Shown one piece after another: positions 57,207 through 64,000 of a stretch of DNA of 64,000 bases (position 1 is the first letter of the stretch; every line of letters begins with the position of its first letter). The position numbers and the translations under genes were made by a program. Origin of the DNA: Agrococcus sp. KRD186 (GTDB lineage Bacteria > Actinomycetota > Actinomycetes > Actinomycetales > Microbacteriaceae); assembly GCF_017168255.1 (NCBI RefSeq), contig NZ_JABFAP010000001.1, positions 1,766,266-1,830,265 on the forward strand. Reading direction: 5' to 3'. Under the pieces are notes generated by a model that saw only the letters and a program-made list of their open reading frames with translations, made no database searches and was not told where the DNA came from.

Positions 57207-57638
57207 TCAGGCCTCGACGGTGATGCCCATGGAGCGGGCAGTGCCGGCGACGATCTTCTTCGCGCCTTCGATGTCGTTGGCGTTGAGGTCGGGCATCTTC
57301 TGCTGCGCGATCTCCTCGACCTGCGCCTGCGTCAGCTTGCCGACCTTCGTCGTGTGCGGGACGCCGGAGCCCTTCTTGACGCCAGCCGCCTTCTTGATGA
57401 GCTCAGCTGCCGGCGGGGTCTTGAGCACGAAGTCGAACGAGCGGTCCTCGTAGACAGTGATCTCGACCGGGATGACGTTGCCGCGCTGCGACTCGGTCGC
57501 CGCGTTGTACGCCTTGCAGAACTCCATGATGTTGACGCCGTGCTGACCGAGCGCCGGACCGACGGGCGGCGCAGGGTTGGCGGCGCCGGCCTGGATCTGC
57601 AGCTTGATCAGACCCGTGACCTTCTTCTTGGGTGCCAT
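57207..57638 (-). CDS. rplK: Ribosomal protein L11
   Basis: A 143-residue protein of the GTPase-associated centre. [20 protein letters not shown] and the C-terminal [20 protein letters not shown] are diagnostic. It lies 96 nt before rplA and 77 nt after nusG. Confidence 0.98.
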   Translation of the reverse strand: MAPKKKVTGLIKLQIQAGAANPAPPVGPALGQHGVNIMEFCKAYNAATESQRGNVIPVEITVYEDRSFDFVLKTPPAAELIKKAAGVKKGSGVPHTTKVGKLTQAQVEEIAQQKMPDLNANDIEGAKKIVAGTARSMGITVEA

Positions 57639-57715
57639 GTCTCTTCCTTCTTGGTGTATCGCGGTCGTGGGCTCGCGTGTGAAGCCCGAGACCGCATCCA
57701 GTCCCCTCTGGGGGA

Positions 57716-58408
57716 CTAGAGCTTGCTGACCTGACCGAAGCCGAGCTCGACAGGAGTCTCGCGCTCGAACAGGCTGACGAGCACGGTGAGCTTGCGGCTC
57801 GCCGGCTGGATCTCGGAGATCGTGCCCGGGAAGCCCGCGAACGAGCCCTCGGTGATCGTGATGGTCTCGCCGACCTCGAAGTCGACCTCGACCGTGAGCT
57901 GTGCGGGCTTGTGGTCGGGCGTCGCCTTCTGCTGCTCGGCGAGCTCCTCGTCGGCGAGCGGCTTCAGCATCGTGAAGGCCTCGTCGAAGCGCAGCGGAGC
58001 CGGGTTGTGAGCATTGCCGACGAAGCCGGTGACGCCGGGCGTGTGACGCACGATCGACCAGGTGTCCTCGTCGAGGTCCATGCGCACGAGCACATAGCCG
58101 GGCACGCGCACGCGGTTGACGCGCTTGGCCTGACCGTTCTTCGTCTCGAGCACGTCCTCGGTGGGCACCTGGATCTCGTAGATGCCGTCGACCTGCATGT
58201 TCTCGGCGCGCGAGGCGATGTTGGCCTTGACCTTCTTCTCATAGCCCGCGTACGAGTGGATGACGTACCAGCGGCCGGGCTTCATGCGCATCTCGCGCTT
58301 GAAGTCCTCGTACGGGTCGGTCTCCGGCTCGGCCGGCTTCTCGGCATCGGGCACGAGGTCGTCGAGCGCCTTGTTCAGCTCGATGTCGAGGTCGTTGACG
58401 TCAGACAC
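57716..58408 (-). CDS. nusG: Transcription elongation/termination factor NusG
   Basis: A 230-residue protein. An acidic N-terminal extension of about 45 residues precedes the NGN domain ([19 protein letters not shown]), as is usual in actinobacteria; the C-terminal KOW domain is [20 protein letters not shown]. It couples RNA polymerase to the ribosome and to Rho. Confidence 0.97.
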   Translation of the reverse strand: MSDVNDLDIELNKALDDLVPDAEKPAEPETDPYEDFKREMRMKPGRWYVIHSYAGYEKKVKANIASRAENMQVDGIYEIQVPTEDVLETKNGQAKRVNRVRVPGYVLVRMDLDEDTWSIVRHTPGVTGFVGNAHNPAPLRFDEAFTMLKPLADEELAEQQKATPDHKPAQLTVEVDFEVGETITITEGSFAGFPGTISEIQPASRKLTVLVSLFERETPVELGFGQVSKL

Positions 58409-58441
58409 GTATTACCTTCTCCTTCACGTCTCGAATCGGGC

Positions 58442-58708
58442 TCAGACGAGGCCGAACAGCGGCAGGTCGCCGAACATCCAGCCGACGAAGGAGCCGAACA
58501 CCAGGTCGAGAGCCGAGACGAAGAGCATCATGAACACGACGAACACGAGCACGACGAGCGTGTAGCGGATCAGCTCTTTGCGCGTCGGTGTGACGACCTT
58601 GCGCAGCTCGACCAGCACTTCCTTGAGGAAAGCGACCAGGCGCACGAACGGGTTGCGAGAGGCTCCCTCGCGTGAGCGGGGTGCCTCCTCGATCGCGTTC
58701 TCAGCCAC
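58442..58708 (-). CDS. secE: Preprotein translocase subunit SecE
   Basis: An 88-residue single-span protein: cytoplasmic amphipathic segment with FVRLVAFLKEVLVELRKVV, the conserved PTRKEL, then one membrane helix (about 52-78). It clamps SecY in the Sec translocon. Directly downstream of tRNA-Trp. Confidence 0.96.
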   Translation of the reverse strand: MAENAIEEAPRSREGASRNPFVRLVAFLKEVLVELRKVVTPTRKELIRYTLVVLVFVVFMMLFVSALDLVFGSFVGWMFGDLPLFGLV

Positions 58709-58776
58709 AGTGACCCTTCGTCTGTTCGGCCCGGCGAGTGCCGGAGCCCGTCAGGCACCGTCACCGGTGCCTCGAG

Positions 58777-58849
58777 CAGGGCGGACAGGACTCGAACCTG
58801 CAACCTGCGGTTTTGGAGACCGCTGCGCTACCAATTGCGCCACCGCCCT
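58777..58849 (-). tRNA. tRNA-Trp (anticodon CCA)
   Basis: A 73-nt cloverleaf on the minus strand. The acceptor stem AGGGCGG pairs with CCGCCCT. The anticodon loop CTCCAAA gives CCA (58816-58814). The T-arm holds GGTTCGAGTCC. CCA is not encoded. It lies 68 nt upstream of secE, the usual actinobacterial arrangement. Confidence 0.97.
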
Positions 58850-59062
58850 GGACTGGTGGAGACCCATGCGCTCGTGAGCCCGAGGGCACGCGACAGCATG
58901 GCAGTCGTCAACCACCAAGGGAACAGCATACTTCGCCGCCGCACCCGCTGTCCACTTCTGCGCGCGGTGGAGCTGAGAGCGACGACACTTTCGTGTCGTC
59001 GCCGCGACCCCAGCGCCGACGCCCGTCCCGGGCGTCGGGCCGCGCCCCGCTACCGTTGCCGC

Positions 59063-59533
59063 ATGACAGGCATCGCGACGGCAGATCTGTACGACGAGCG
59101 GGGCGACGAGCTGCAGGCGCTCGAGACCCAGCTGCTCGACCTCGGCGGGCGCACGCGGTTCACCGGGCCCGTGCGCACCATCAGGTGCCAGAACGACAAT
59201 GCGCTGGTGAAGGCCACGCTCGCCTCGCCCGGCGACGGCGCCGTGCTCGTGATCGACGGCGGCGGCTCGATGGCCACGGCGCTCATGGGTGACATGATCG
59301 CCGGCTCGGCGGTCGAGCACGGCTGGGCGGGCGTCATCATCCACGGACCGGTGCGCGACCGCACGGCGCTCGCGCAGCTCGACCTCGGCATCAAGGCGCT
59401 CGGATCGATCCCGCGCAAGAGCGGCAAGGAGGGCACGGGAGAGGCGGACGCGGTGGTCGAGTTCGGCGGCGTCGCCTTCCGCCCCGGCGCCATGCTCTGG
59501 GCCGACGAGGACGGCGTGCTCGTCGAGCGCTGA
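59063..59533 (+). CDS. rraA: RraA-family protein
   Basis: A 156-residue protein from ATG 59063. RTIRCQNDNALVKATL, the central GGGSMATALMGDMIAGSAVE and HGPVRDRTALAQLDLGIKAL define the RraA/HMG-CHA aldolase superfamily. In E. coli RraA inhibits RNase E, while related enzymes are 4-hydroxy-4-methyl-2-oxoglutarate aldolases; sequence does not decide between them. A TACCGT box ends 6 nt before the ATG, so it is probably leaderless. Confidence 0.9.
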   Translation: MTGIATADLYDERGDELQALETQLLDLGGRTRFTGPVRTIRCQNDNALVKATLASPGDGAVLVIDGGGSMATALMGDMIAGSAVEHGWAGVIIHGPVRDRTALAQLDLGIKALGSIPRKSGKEGTGEADAVVEFGGVAFRPGAMLWADEDGVLVER

Positions 59534-59584
59534 CGCGCTCCCTACGACCTGGAGCGCCCTCCGTCGCGGTTGGAGCGGGGGCGG

Positions 59585-60349
59585 CTACTCGCTGGGGATG
59601 CGATGCTCCAGCTCGACGCGGACGTCCTCGATGTAGCCGGGATCGCCGGGCTGGTCGTCGACCGAGCGGGAGAAGCCCTCGGTGCCGACGCGGATCTCGT
59701 CGCCCGCCTGAGCGGCGATGGCCAGGTACTCGTCCGTGCTGATGAATGACGCGACCTGCGCGTGGAGGAGCGGCTCGAGGTCGCCGTTCAGGGCGGGCTC
59801 GAGCACCGAGCGGTAGTACTCCGAGTCGGTACCGGGCTCCTCGGGGTCGACGTACATGCTGCGGATCGGGCTGGCGTAGCCGTCCACGAGCACCTCGACC
59901 TGGGCGACAGCGGAGACCATGTCGCCGCTGCGCGAGTCGGCGTAGGCTGCGGTCGCGTGCGCGGCCTCCCAGTAGAGGTACGCCTCGGCGACACCGGTGC
60001 CGCGCTGGTACTCCGTGACGGTTCCCAGTGACCGCGACAGCCCGGTCGGCCAGGTGTAGCCAGCGGGGAGGTCGAGCGGGAACGCGGCCGCGGCGGCGTG
60101 GAACTCGTCCTCGACCTCGGCACCCGAGAGCCAGACCATGTCGCCGGTGGTGGGGCCGAACCGGTCGACGAAGTCGGCGACAGTCAGCTCGGCGGGCGGC
60201 GCGGGCGTCGATGCAGCGGCGGCACTGCTGGGAGCGAGTGCCGGTTCGGCGGCCGGGGTGGCGGTGACGGTGGCGGACGAGCAGGCCGCGAGCGCCGCGA
60301 TCGCGACGACGGCCGCCGCGAAGGCCATGGGGCGCGTGGGATGTGCCAT
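59585..60349 (-). CDS. Lipoprotein of unknown function
   Basis: A 254-residue protein from ATG 60349. Signal peptide with lipobox LAAC (C23), then an Ala/Pro/Ser-rich spacer (about 25-52). The folded part (55-254) is acidic, with [20 protein letters not shown] and [17 protein letters not shown] recognise no family. An alternative start is the Met eight codons further. It converges with the rraA gene and diverges from the aminotransferase gene. Confidence 0.8.
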   Translation of the reverse strand: MAHPTRPMAFAAAVVAIAALAACSSATVTATPAAEPALAPSSAAAASTPAPPAELTVADFVDRFGPTTGDMVWLSGAEVEDEFHAAAAAFPLDLPAGYTWPTGLSRSLGTVTEYQRGTGVAEAYLYWEAAHATAAYADSRSGDMVSAVAQVEVLVDGYASPIRSMYVDPEEPGTDSEYYRSVLEPALNGDLEPLLHAQVASFISTDEYLAIAAQAGDEIRVGTEGFSRSVDDQPGDPGYIEDVRVELEHRIPSE

Positions 60350-60436
60350 GCATACAGGGTCGCATGCGTGCGCGCAGCAAGACAGCGCATGCGGAGATCG
60401 GGCGCGCCGCACGTGGCCACGCCTAGTCTTGGTGCC

Positions 60437-61630
60437 GTGAACCGCATCTCTGCGCGCATCGCCGCGATCAACGAATCCGCCACCCTCAAGGTCGACGCGA
60501 AGGCCAAGGCGCTGAAGGCCGCCGGCCGCGACGTGATCTCCTATGCAGCGGGCGAGCCGAACTTCGCCACGCCGCCGAACATCGTCGAGGCCGCCCAGCG
60601 GGCGCTCGCCGACCCGAAGAACTACCGCTACACGCCGGCGGCCGGCCTGCCGGAGCTGCGCGAGGCGGTCGCCGCGAAGACGCTGCGCGACTCGGGCCTC
60701 GCGGTCGAGCCCTCGCAGGTGCTGGTGACGAACGGCGGCAAGCAGTCGGTCTACCAGTCGTTCCAGACCATCCTCGACCCGGGCGACGAAGTGCTCGTGC
60801 CGACGCCCTACTGGACCACCTACCCCGAGGCGATCGCGCTGACCGGCGCGACGCAGGTCGACGTCTTCGCCGGCGCCGACCAGGGCTACCTGGTCACGGT
60901 CGACCAGCTCGAGGCGGCCCGCACCGAGCGCACCAAGGTGCTGCTGATGGTGAGCCCCTCGAACCCGACCGGCGCCGTCTACCCCGCCGAGCGCATCCGC
61001 GAGATCGCGGAGTGGGCCGAGGGACACGGATTGTGGATCATCGCCGACGAGATCTACCAGAACCTCGTCTACGACGGCGAGCGCGCCGTCTCGGTGGTGG
61101 AGGCGCACCCGGCGATCGCCGACCGCACGATCCTCGTCAACGGCGTCGCGAAGACCTACGCGATGACCGGCTGGCGGGTGGGCTGGATGGTCGGCCCGGC
61201 CGACGTCATCAAGGCCGCCGGCAACCTGCAGTCGCACCTGACGAGCAACGTCAACAACGTGGCGCAGCTGGGCGCGGTCGAGGCGCTGGGCGGCCCGCAG
61301 GATGCCGTGGCCGAGATGCTTGCGGCCTTCGACGTGCGCCGCAAGTCGATCGTGGCCGAGCTGTCGAAGATCCCCGGTTTCTCGGTGCCGACGCCCAAGG
61401 GCGCCTTCTACGTCTACGCGGATGTGTCGGGGCTGCTGGGCACGGAGTTCGGCGGGGTGACGCCCACCTCGAGCCTCGAGCTGGCCGACCTCATGCTCGA
61501 GCAGGCCGACGTGGCGGCGGTGCCGGGCGAGGCCTTCGGCCCCTCTGGCTACCTGCGCTTCTCGTACGCGCTCGCCGACGACGCGCTGTTCGAGGGCGCG
61601 CAGCGGCTGCAGCGGCTCTTCGGCGCCTGA
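60437..61630 (+). CDS. Pyridoxal-phosphate aminotransferase (aspartate aminotransferase type)
   Basis: A 397-residue class I aminotransferase from GTG 60437. [42 protein letters not shown], the PLP-binding Lys in [16 protein letters not shown] and the C-terminal Arg in GYLRFSYA match the AspC subfamily Ib. It interconverts aspartate/2-oxoglutarate with oxaloacetate/glutamate, though related substrates are possible. TAGTCT ends 7 nt before the GTG, so the mRNA is probably leaderless. Confidence 0.92.
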   Translation: MNRISARIAAINESATLKVDAKAKALKAAGRDVISYAAGEPNFATPPNIVEAAQRALADPKNYRYTPAAGLPELREAVAAKTLRDSGLAVEPSQVLVTNGGKQSVYQSFQTILDPGDEVLVPTPYWTTYPEAIALTGATQVDVFAGADQGYLVTVDQLEAARTERTKVLLMVSPSNPTGAVYPAERIREIAEWAEGHGLWIIADEIYQNLVYDGERAVSVVEAHPAIADRTILVNGVAKTYAMTGWRVGWMVGPADVIKAAGNLQSHLTSNVNNVAQLGAVEALGGPQDAVAEMLAAFDVRRKSIVAELSKIPGFSVPTPKGAFYVYADVSGLLGTEFGGVTPTSSLELADLMLEQADVAAVPGEAFGPSGYLRFSYALADDALFEGAQRLQRLFGA

Positions 61631-61649
61631 GCCGAGGCGGTCGCGCCGC

Positions 61650-62162
61650 TCAGACGTGCTGGGCGTGCGCGCGGTAGCGCTCGAGCAGCATCGGCCAGTC
61701 GGTGTGCTTCGCGCGCCCGGCGAGGTTGCTCTCGTTCCAGCCGCCGTGCACGAGGCGCACGCGGGTGCCGCCGTGCGGCAGGTCGTCGAAGTCGACGGTC
61801 ACGACCGTCGGGTCGCCCTCGTGCGACAGGTGGAAGGTGTGCGCGAAGCGATCGCCGGGCTCGGCCTCGAGCACCTCGCCCCACTCGCGCTGTTCGCCGT
61901 CGCGGCCGTGCTCGACGATGCGGCCGCCCGCGTGCGGCTCGACCTCGATGCGGTCGAGCCCGGTGCCGAACGCCGTCCAGCTTGGGTGCCACCACTCCTC
62001 GAGCCCGTGCACGTACGCATCCCAGGCGCGCGTGCAGCTGACCGCGACCTCGACCTCATGCCTGATCGGCGCATGCGCGTCGCCGTGCTCGGCGTCGTCG
62101 GCCTGCGCGGTGTCGTCGGCCTGCGCGGTGTCGTCGGCCTGCGCGGTGTCGTGCTCGTCCAT
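61650..62162 (-). CDS. SRPBCC/AHSA1-like protein with repeated N-terminus
   Basis: A 170-residue protein from ATG 62162 (GGGGGAC upstream). Residues 5-23 repeat DDTAQA, encoded by three exact 18-bp copies at 62094-62147. The rest is a START-like fold (CTRAWDAYVHGLEEWWHPSW, HEGDPTVVTVDFDDLP, NLAGRAKHTDWPMLLERY). It probably binds a hydrophobic ligand; the function is unknown. Confidence 0.82.
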   Translation of the reverse strand: MDEHDTAQADDTAQADDTAQADDAEHGDAHAPIRHEVEVAVSCTRAWDAYVHGLEEWWHPSWTAFGTGLDRIEVEPHAGGRIVEHGRDGEQREWGEVLEAEPGDRFAHTFHLSHEGDPTVVTVDFDDLPHGGTRVRLVHGGWNESNLAGRAKHTDWPMLLERYRAHAQHV

Positions 62163-62216
62163 GGTGCTGTCCCCCAACGCTCGACTCTCCCACGGGCGTG
62201 ACGCGCGGGCAAGCGG

Positions 62217-63392
62217 TCAGCGCGAGGCGCCCATCGCCGCGAGCATCGCCTGCGCGATGCCGTGCTCGATGTCGACCGGCACGCCCTGCGGTCCCGGCAC
62301 GAGTCCCTCGCCGGTCGCGGCCCGCTCGAGCGAGCGCGCCTGCAGCAGGAAGCCCAGGTCCATCGACTGGATCGAGTTGCCCTTCGGGTTGGGCCCGGCG
62401 AGGTTGAACATGCGGCCCTCCGCCAGCAGCACGACGTGGCGGCCGTCACGCTCGATGCGCTCGATCGCCGGGGCGACCTGACGGCTCGTCGCGCCCTCGC
62501 GCAGCGCGTCGACGTCGATCTCCCACGGGAAGTGGCCGATGTTGGCCAGCACCGCGCCGTCGGCGACCAGCGGCAGCGCGGCCGCCGGCAGCGCATCCGG
62601 CCGCCCGGTCGCCGTCACGACGACCTCCGCCCACGGCAGCAGCGCCTCGAGCGTGCCGACCCGGTGGCCGTCGTAGGCGGCCTCGAGCGCCGTCACTGGG
62701 TCGCGCTCGACCACGCCCACCTTGCCGCCCAGCGCCGCGAAGTACTGCGCGACGCCGCGACCGCACCAGCCGTAGCCGACGACGACGAAGCGGCTGCCGG
62801 GCACCTGCAGGTTGGTGATGCGCATGAGCGACTCGACGGCGCTCTGGCCGACCGCGTGCCGATTCTCGCCGATCGCCTTGATGCGCGAGTCGTTGATGAC
62901 GATCACCGGGAACGGCACGGCGATGCCCTCCTCGCGCAGCCGGAAGCCTCCGGAGGTGGTCTCCTCGGTGCCGCCGACGACCTCGTGCGCGAAGCCGTGC
63001 TCGACGGTGCCGAGCGCGAGGTCGGCGCCGTTGTCGAGCAGCATGTCGGGTCGCGCCTCGAGGGTGCGGCGCAGGTTGGCCCGGTGGTCGTCGAGGGTGT
63101 CGTCTCGGCGGCCGAACAGGCGGGCTCCGGATGCCTGCAGAGCGGCCACGACGTCGTCCTGCGTCGAGCCGTGGTTGCCGGTGCCGACGAGCTGCGCGCC
63201 GCCGGCGGCGAGCGTCTCGACGAGCACGGCGGTCTTGGGCTCGAGGTGCAGCGAGACGCCGATGGTGCGGCCGGCGAAGGGGCGCGTCTGGGCGAACTCA
63301 TCGCGCAGCGCCGCCAGCAGCGGCATGCGCGAGCGGATCCACTCGATGCGGGCGCTGCCCTCGGCGGCGAGCTGGTGTGAGGTGTCGGTCAT
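62217..63392 (-). CDS. S-adenosylhomocysteine hydrolase-like protein, divergent active site
   Basis: A 391-residue protein with the AhcY fold: GVSLHLEPKTAVLVETL, the STQDDVVAAL segment, GGTEETTSGGFRL, INDSRIKAIGEN, the NAD loop VVVGYGWCGRGVAQYF (GYGWCGRG at 206-213) and ANIGHFPWEIDVDAL. Several catalytic positions differ from true AhcY. DDG became DNG (N121), the Asp after the catalytic Lys (K172) is Glu (E176), the Cys of the NLYGC segment is missing, and GHPSFVM near the C-terminus is replaced by NPKGNSIQSM. It also lacks the C-terminal KxxxYRY tail. Many annotations would call it ahcY; I think a paralogue with another substrate is more likely. It starts 16 nt after murB ends. Confidence 0.8.
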   Translation of the reverse strand: MTDTSHQLAAEGSARIEWIRSRMPLLAALRDEFAQTRPFAGRTIGVSLHLEPKTAVLVETLAAGGAQLVGTGNHGSTQDDVVAALQASGARLFGRRDDTLDDHRANLRRTLEARPDMLLDNGADLALGTVEHGFAHEVVGGTEETTSGGFRLREEGIAVPFPVIVINDSRIKAIGENRHAVGQSAVESLMRITNLQVPGSRFVVVGYGWCGRGVAQYFAALGGKVGVVERDPVTALEAAYDGHRVGTLEALLPWAEVVVTATGRPDALPAAALPLVADGAVLANIGHFPWEIDVDALREGATSRQVAPAIERIERDGRHVVLLAEGRMFNLAGPNPKGNSIQSMDLGFLLQARSLERAATGEGLVPGPQGVPVDIEHGIAQAMLAAMGASR

Positions 63393-63408
63393 GCGGATGC
63401 CTTCGCGC

Positions 63409-64000
63409 TCAGAGGGGCAGGCCCACCAGCACCGGTTCGGGCACCAGGTGCACGCCGAACTGGTTCTCGACCCGCGCCTGCACGAAGCGTGCGAGCTCAG
63501 CCACCTGCTCGCCGGTCGCCCCGCCGCGGTTGGTCAGGGCGAGCGTGTGCTTCGAGGAGACGGCCGCGCGCGAGCCCGGCAGCGCGAAGCCGCGTGTGAC
63601 GCCGGAGTGCTCGATGAGCCAGGCGGCCGAGAGCTTCACCTGCGGCACCGGCCGGTCGAGCGAGGGCACGCCCGCGCCCGCGGGGGTGTCGGGATCCAGC
63701 GGGAGCACCGTCGCCGAGGGCTTCGGCGAGACCGACCACCGCGGCGCGTCCACGGGCAGCGCGTTCGCGAACCGGGCCGAGACGATGGGGTTGGTGAAGA
63801 ACGAGCCGGCGCTCACCGAGTCGGGGTCGTCCGAGAGCACCATGCCCTTCGATCGCCGCAGCTCGAGCACCGAGGCGCGCACGTCCTCGAGCGGCATGCG
63901 GGTGCCGATCTCGACGCCGAGCGCGGTCGCGAGCTGCTGGTACGCGACCGGCTGGCTGCGCCCGTCGGCCGAGCGGCGCAGCCGCAGGTCGACCGAGAGC
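63409..64000 (-). CDS. murB: UDP-N-acetylenolpyruvoylglucosamine reductase, C-terminal part
   Basis: The 3' portion (197 codons) of murB; the start lies beyond the right edge. MurB makes UDP-MurNAc with FAD and NADPH for peptidoglycan. Visible are the substrate-binding AYQQLATALGV region, VLELRRSKGMVLSDDPDSVS, SAGSFFTNPIVS with the catalytic Ser, LSAAWLIEHSG, and the terminal PEPVLVG with the conserved Glu. Only the C-terminal FAD/substrate domain is present here. Confidence 0.93.
   Translation of the reverse strand, partial: LSVDLRLRRSADGRSQPVAYQQLATALGVEIGTRMPLEDVRASVLELRRSKGMVLSDDPDSVSAGSFFTNPIVSARFANALPVDAPRWSVSPKPSATVLPLDPDTPAGAGVPSLDRPVPQVKLSAAWLIEHSGVTRGFALPGSRAAVSSKHTLALTNRGGATGEQVAELARFVQARVENQFGVHLVPEPVLVGLPL

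Noticed and set aside
57639..57715. L1-binding regulatory hairpin between nusG and rplK.
   Set aside because: Only a weak GGGCT/AGCCC stem is visible, with no clear resemblance to the L1 site, so I did not annotate it.

Overview
The window is a very GC-rich, gene-dense chromosomal segment of an actinobacterium, most likely a member of the Microbacteriaceae; an Agrococcus-like genus is possible but unproven. Supporting signs are the pervasive GC3 bias, a small SRP RNA of actinobacterial type next to dnaX, a LysC with an internal beta-subunit start as in Corynebacterium, many GTG starts, many leaderless genes (a -10 box 6-7 nt before the start codon), and a very frequent GGATGCG/CGCATCC oligomer. 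I see no insertion sequence, prophage or CRISPR array.

Layout. 1-12.3 kb is core metabolism, mostly minus strand: an edge-truncated LuxR-like regulator, mqo, asd-lysC, recR-dnaX, ffs, a membrane protein fused to a cytochrome b5 domain, and ackA-pta. 12.4-15.5 kb is a large secreted subtilase followed by tRNA-Ser(GGA). 15.7-20.1 kb is an overlapping trio (receiver-only regulator, HEAT-repeat membrane protein, processive family-2 glycosyltransferase) facing a multi-TM sensor kinase whose 3' end overlaps the glycosyltransferase gene. Upstream of that kinase on the minus strand lie a HerA-like ATPase, a Bcr/CflA exporter and an amidohydrolase. 24.5-27.2 kb holds a small membrane protein, an SRPBCC protein and an MFS symporter. 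27.3-30.0 kb is metB-cbs (methionine/cysteine interconversion), then an alkyltransferase-like DNA-repair protein.

30.7-36.0 kb is a ChvE/GguAB-type sugar ABC transporter under an adjacent ROK repressor, with an inverted repeat over the -35 box. 36.1-39.2 kb holds an ABC exporter, a decayed DUF6226 gene, and a metallo-beta-lactamase-fold hydrolase coupled to a helix-hairpin-helix protein. 39.3-40.5 kb is rplJ-rplL with an L10-type leader; 40.5-42.8 kb is an OmpR-type two-component pair. 42.8-44.1 kb is the most accessory-looking stretch: seven 18-bp tandem repeats and several copies of a GTGCACATCTCAGCC-like repeat bracketing an AbiEi-like/DUF559 gene. 44.1-48.5 kb is a kinase-like protein, a YqaJ-type nuclease, a hydrolase, a DUF998 protein and an oxidoreductase. 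48.5-54.0 kb is a dipeptide/oligopeptide ABC system in which the two ATPases are one polypeptide. 54.2-56.3 kb is a NarL-type two-component pair. 56.4-58.8 kb is tRNA-Trp-secE-nusG-rplK-rplA. The end holds an RraA-like protein, a lipoprotein, an aminotransferase, an SRPBCC protein, a divergent S-adenosylhomocysteine-hydrolase-like protein and a truncated murB.

Most of the window is housekeeping. The parts best worth a second look are the receiver/HEAT/glycosyltransferase/kinase cluster, the SAH-hydrolase paralogue with altered active-site residues, the DUF2231-like/cytochrome b5 fusion, and the repeat-bracketed DUF559 gene.
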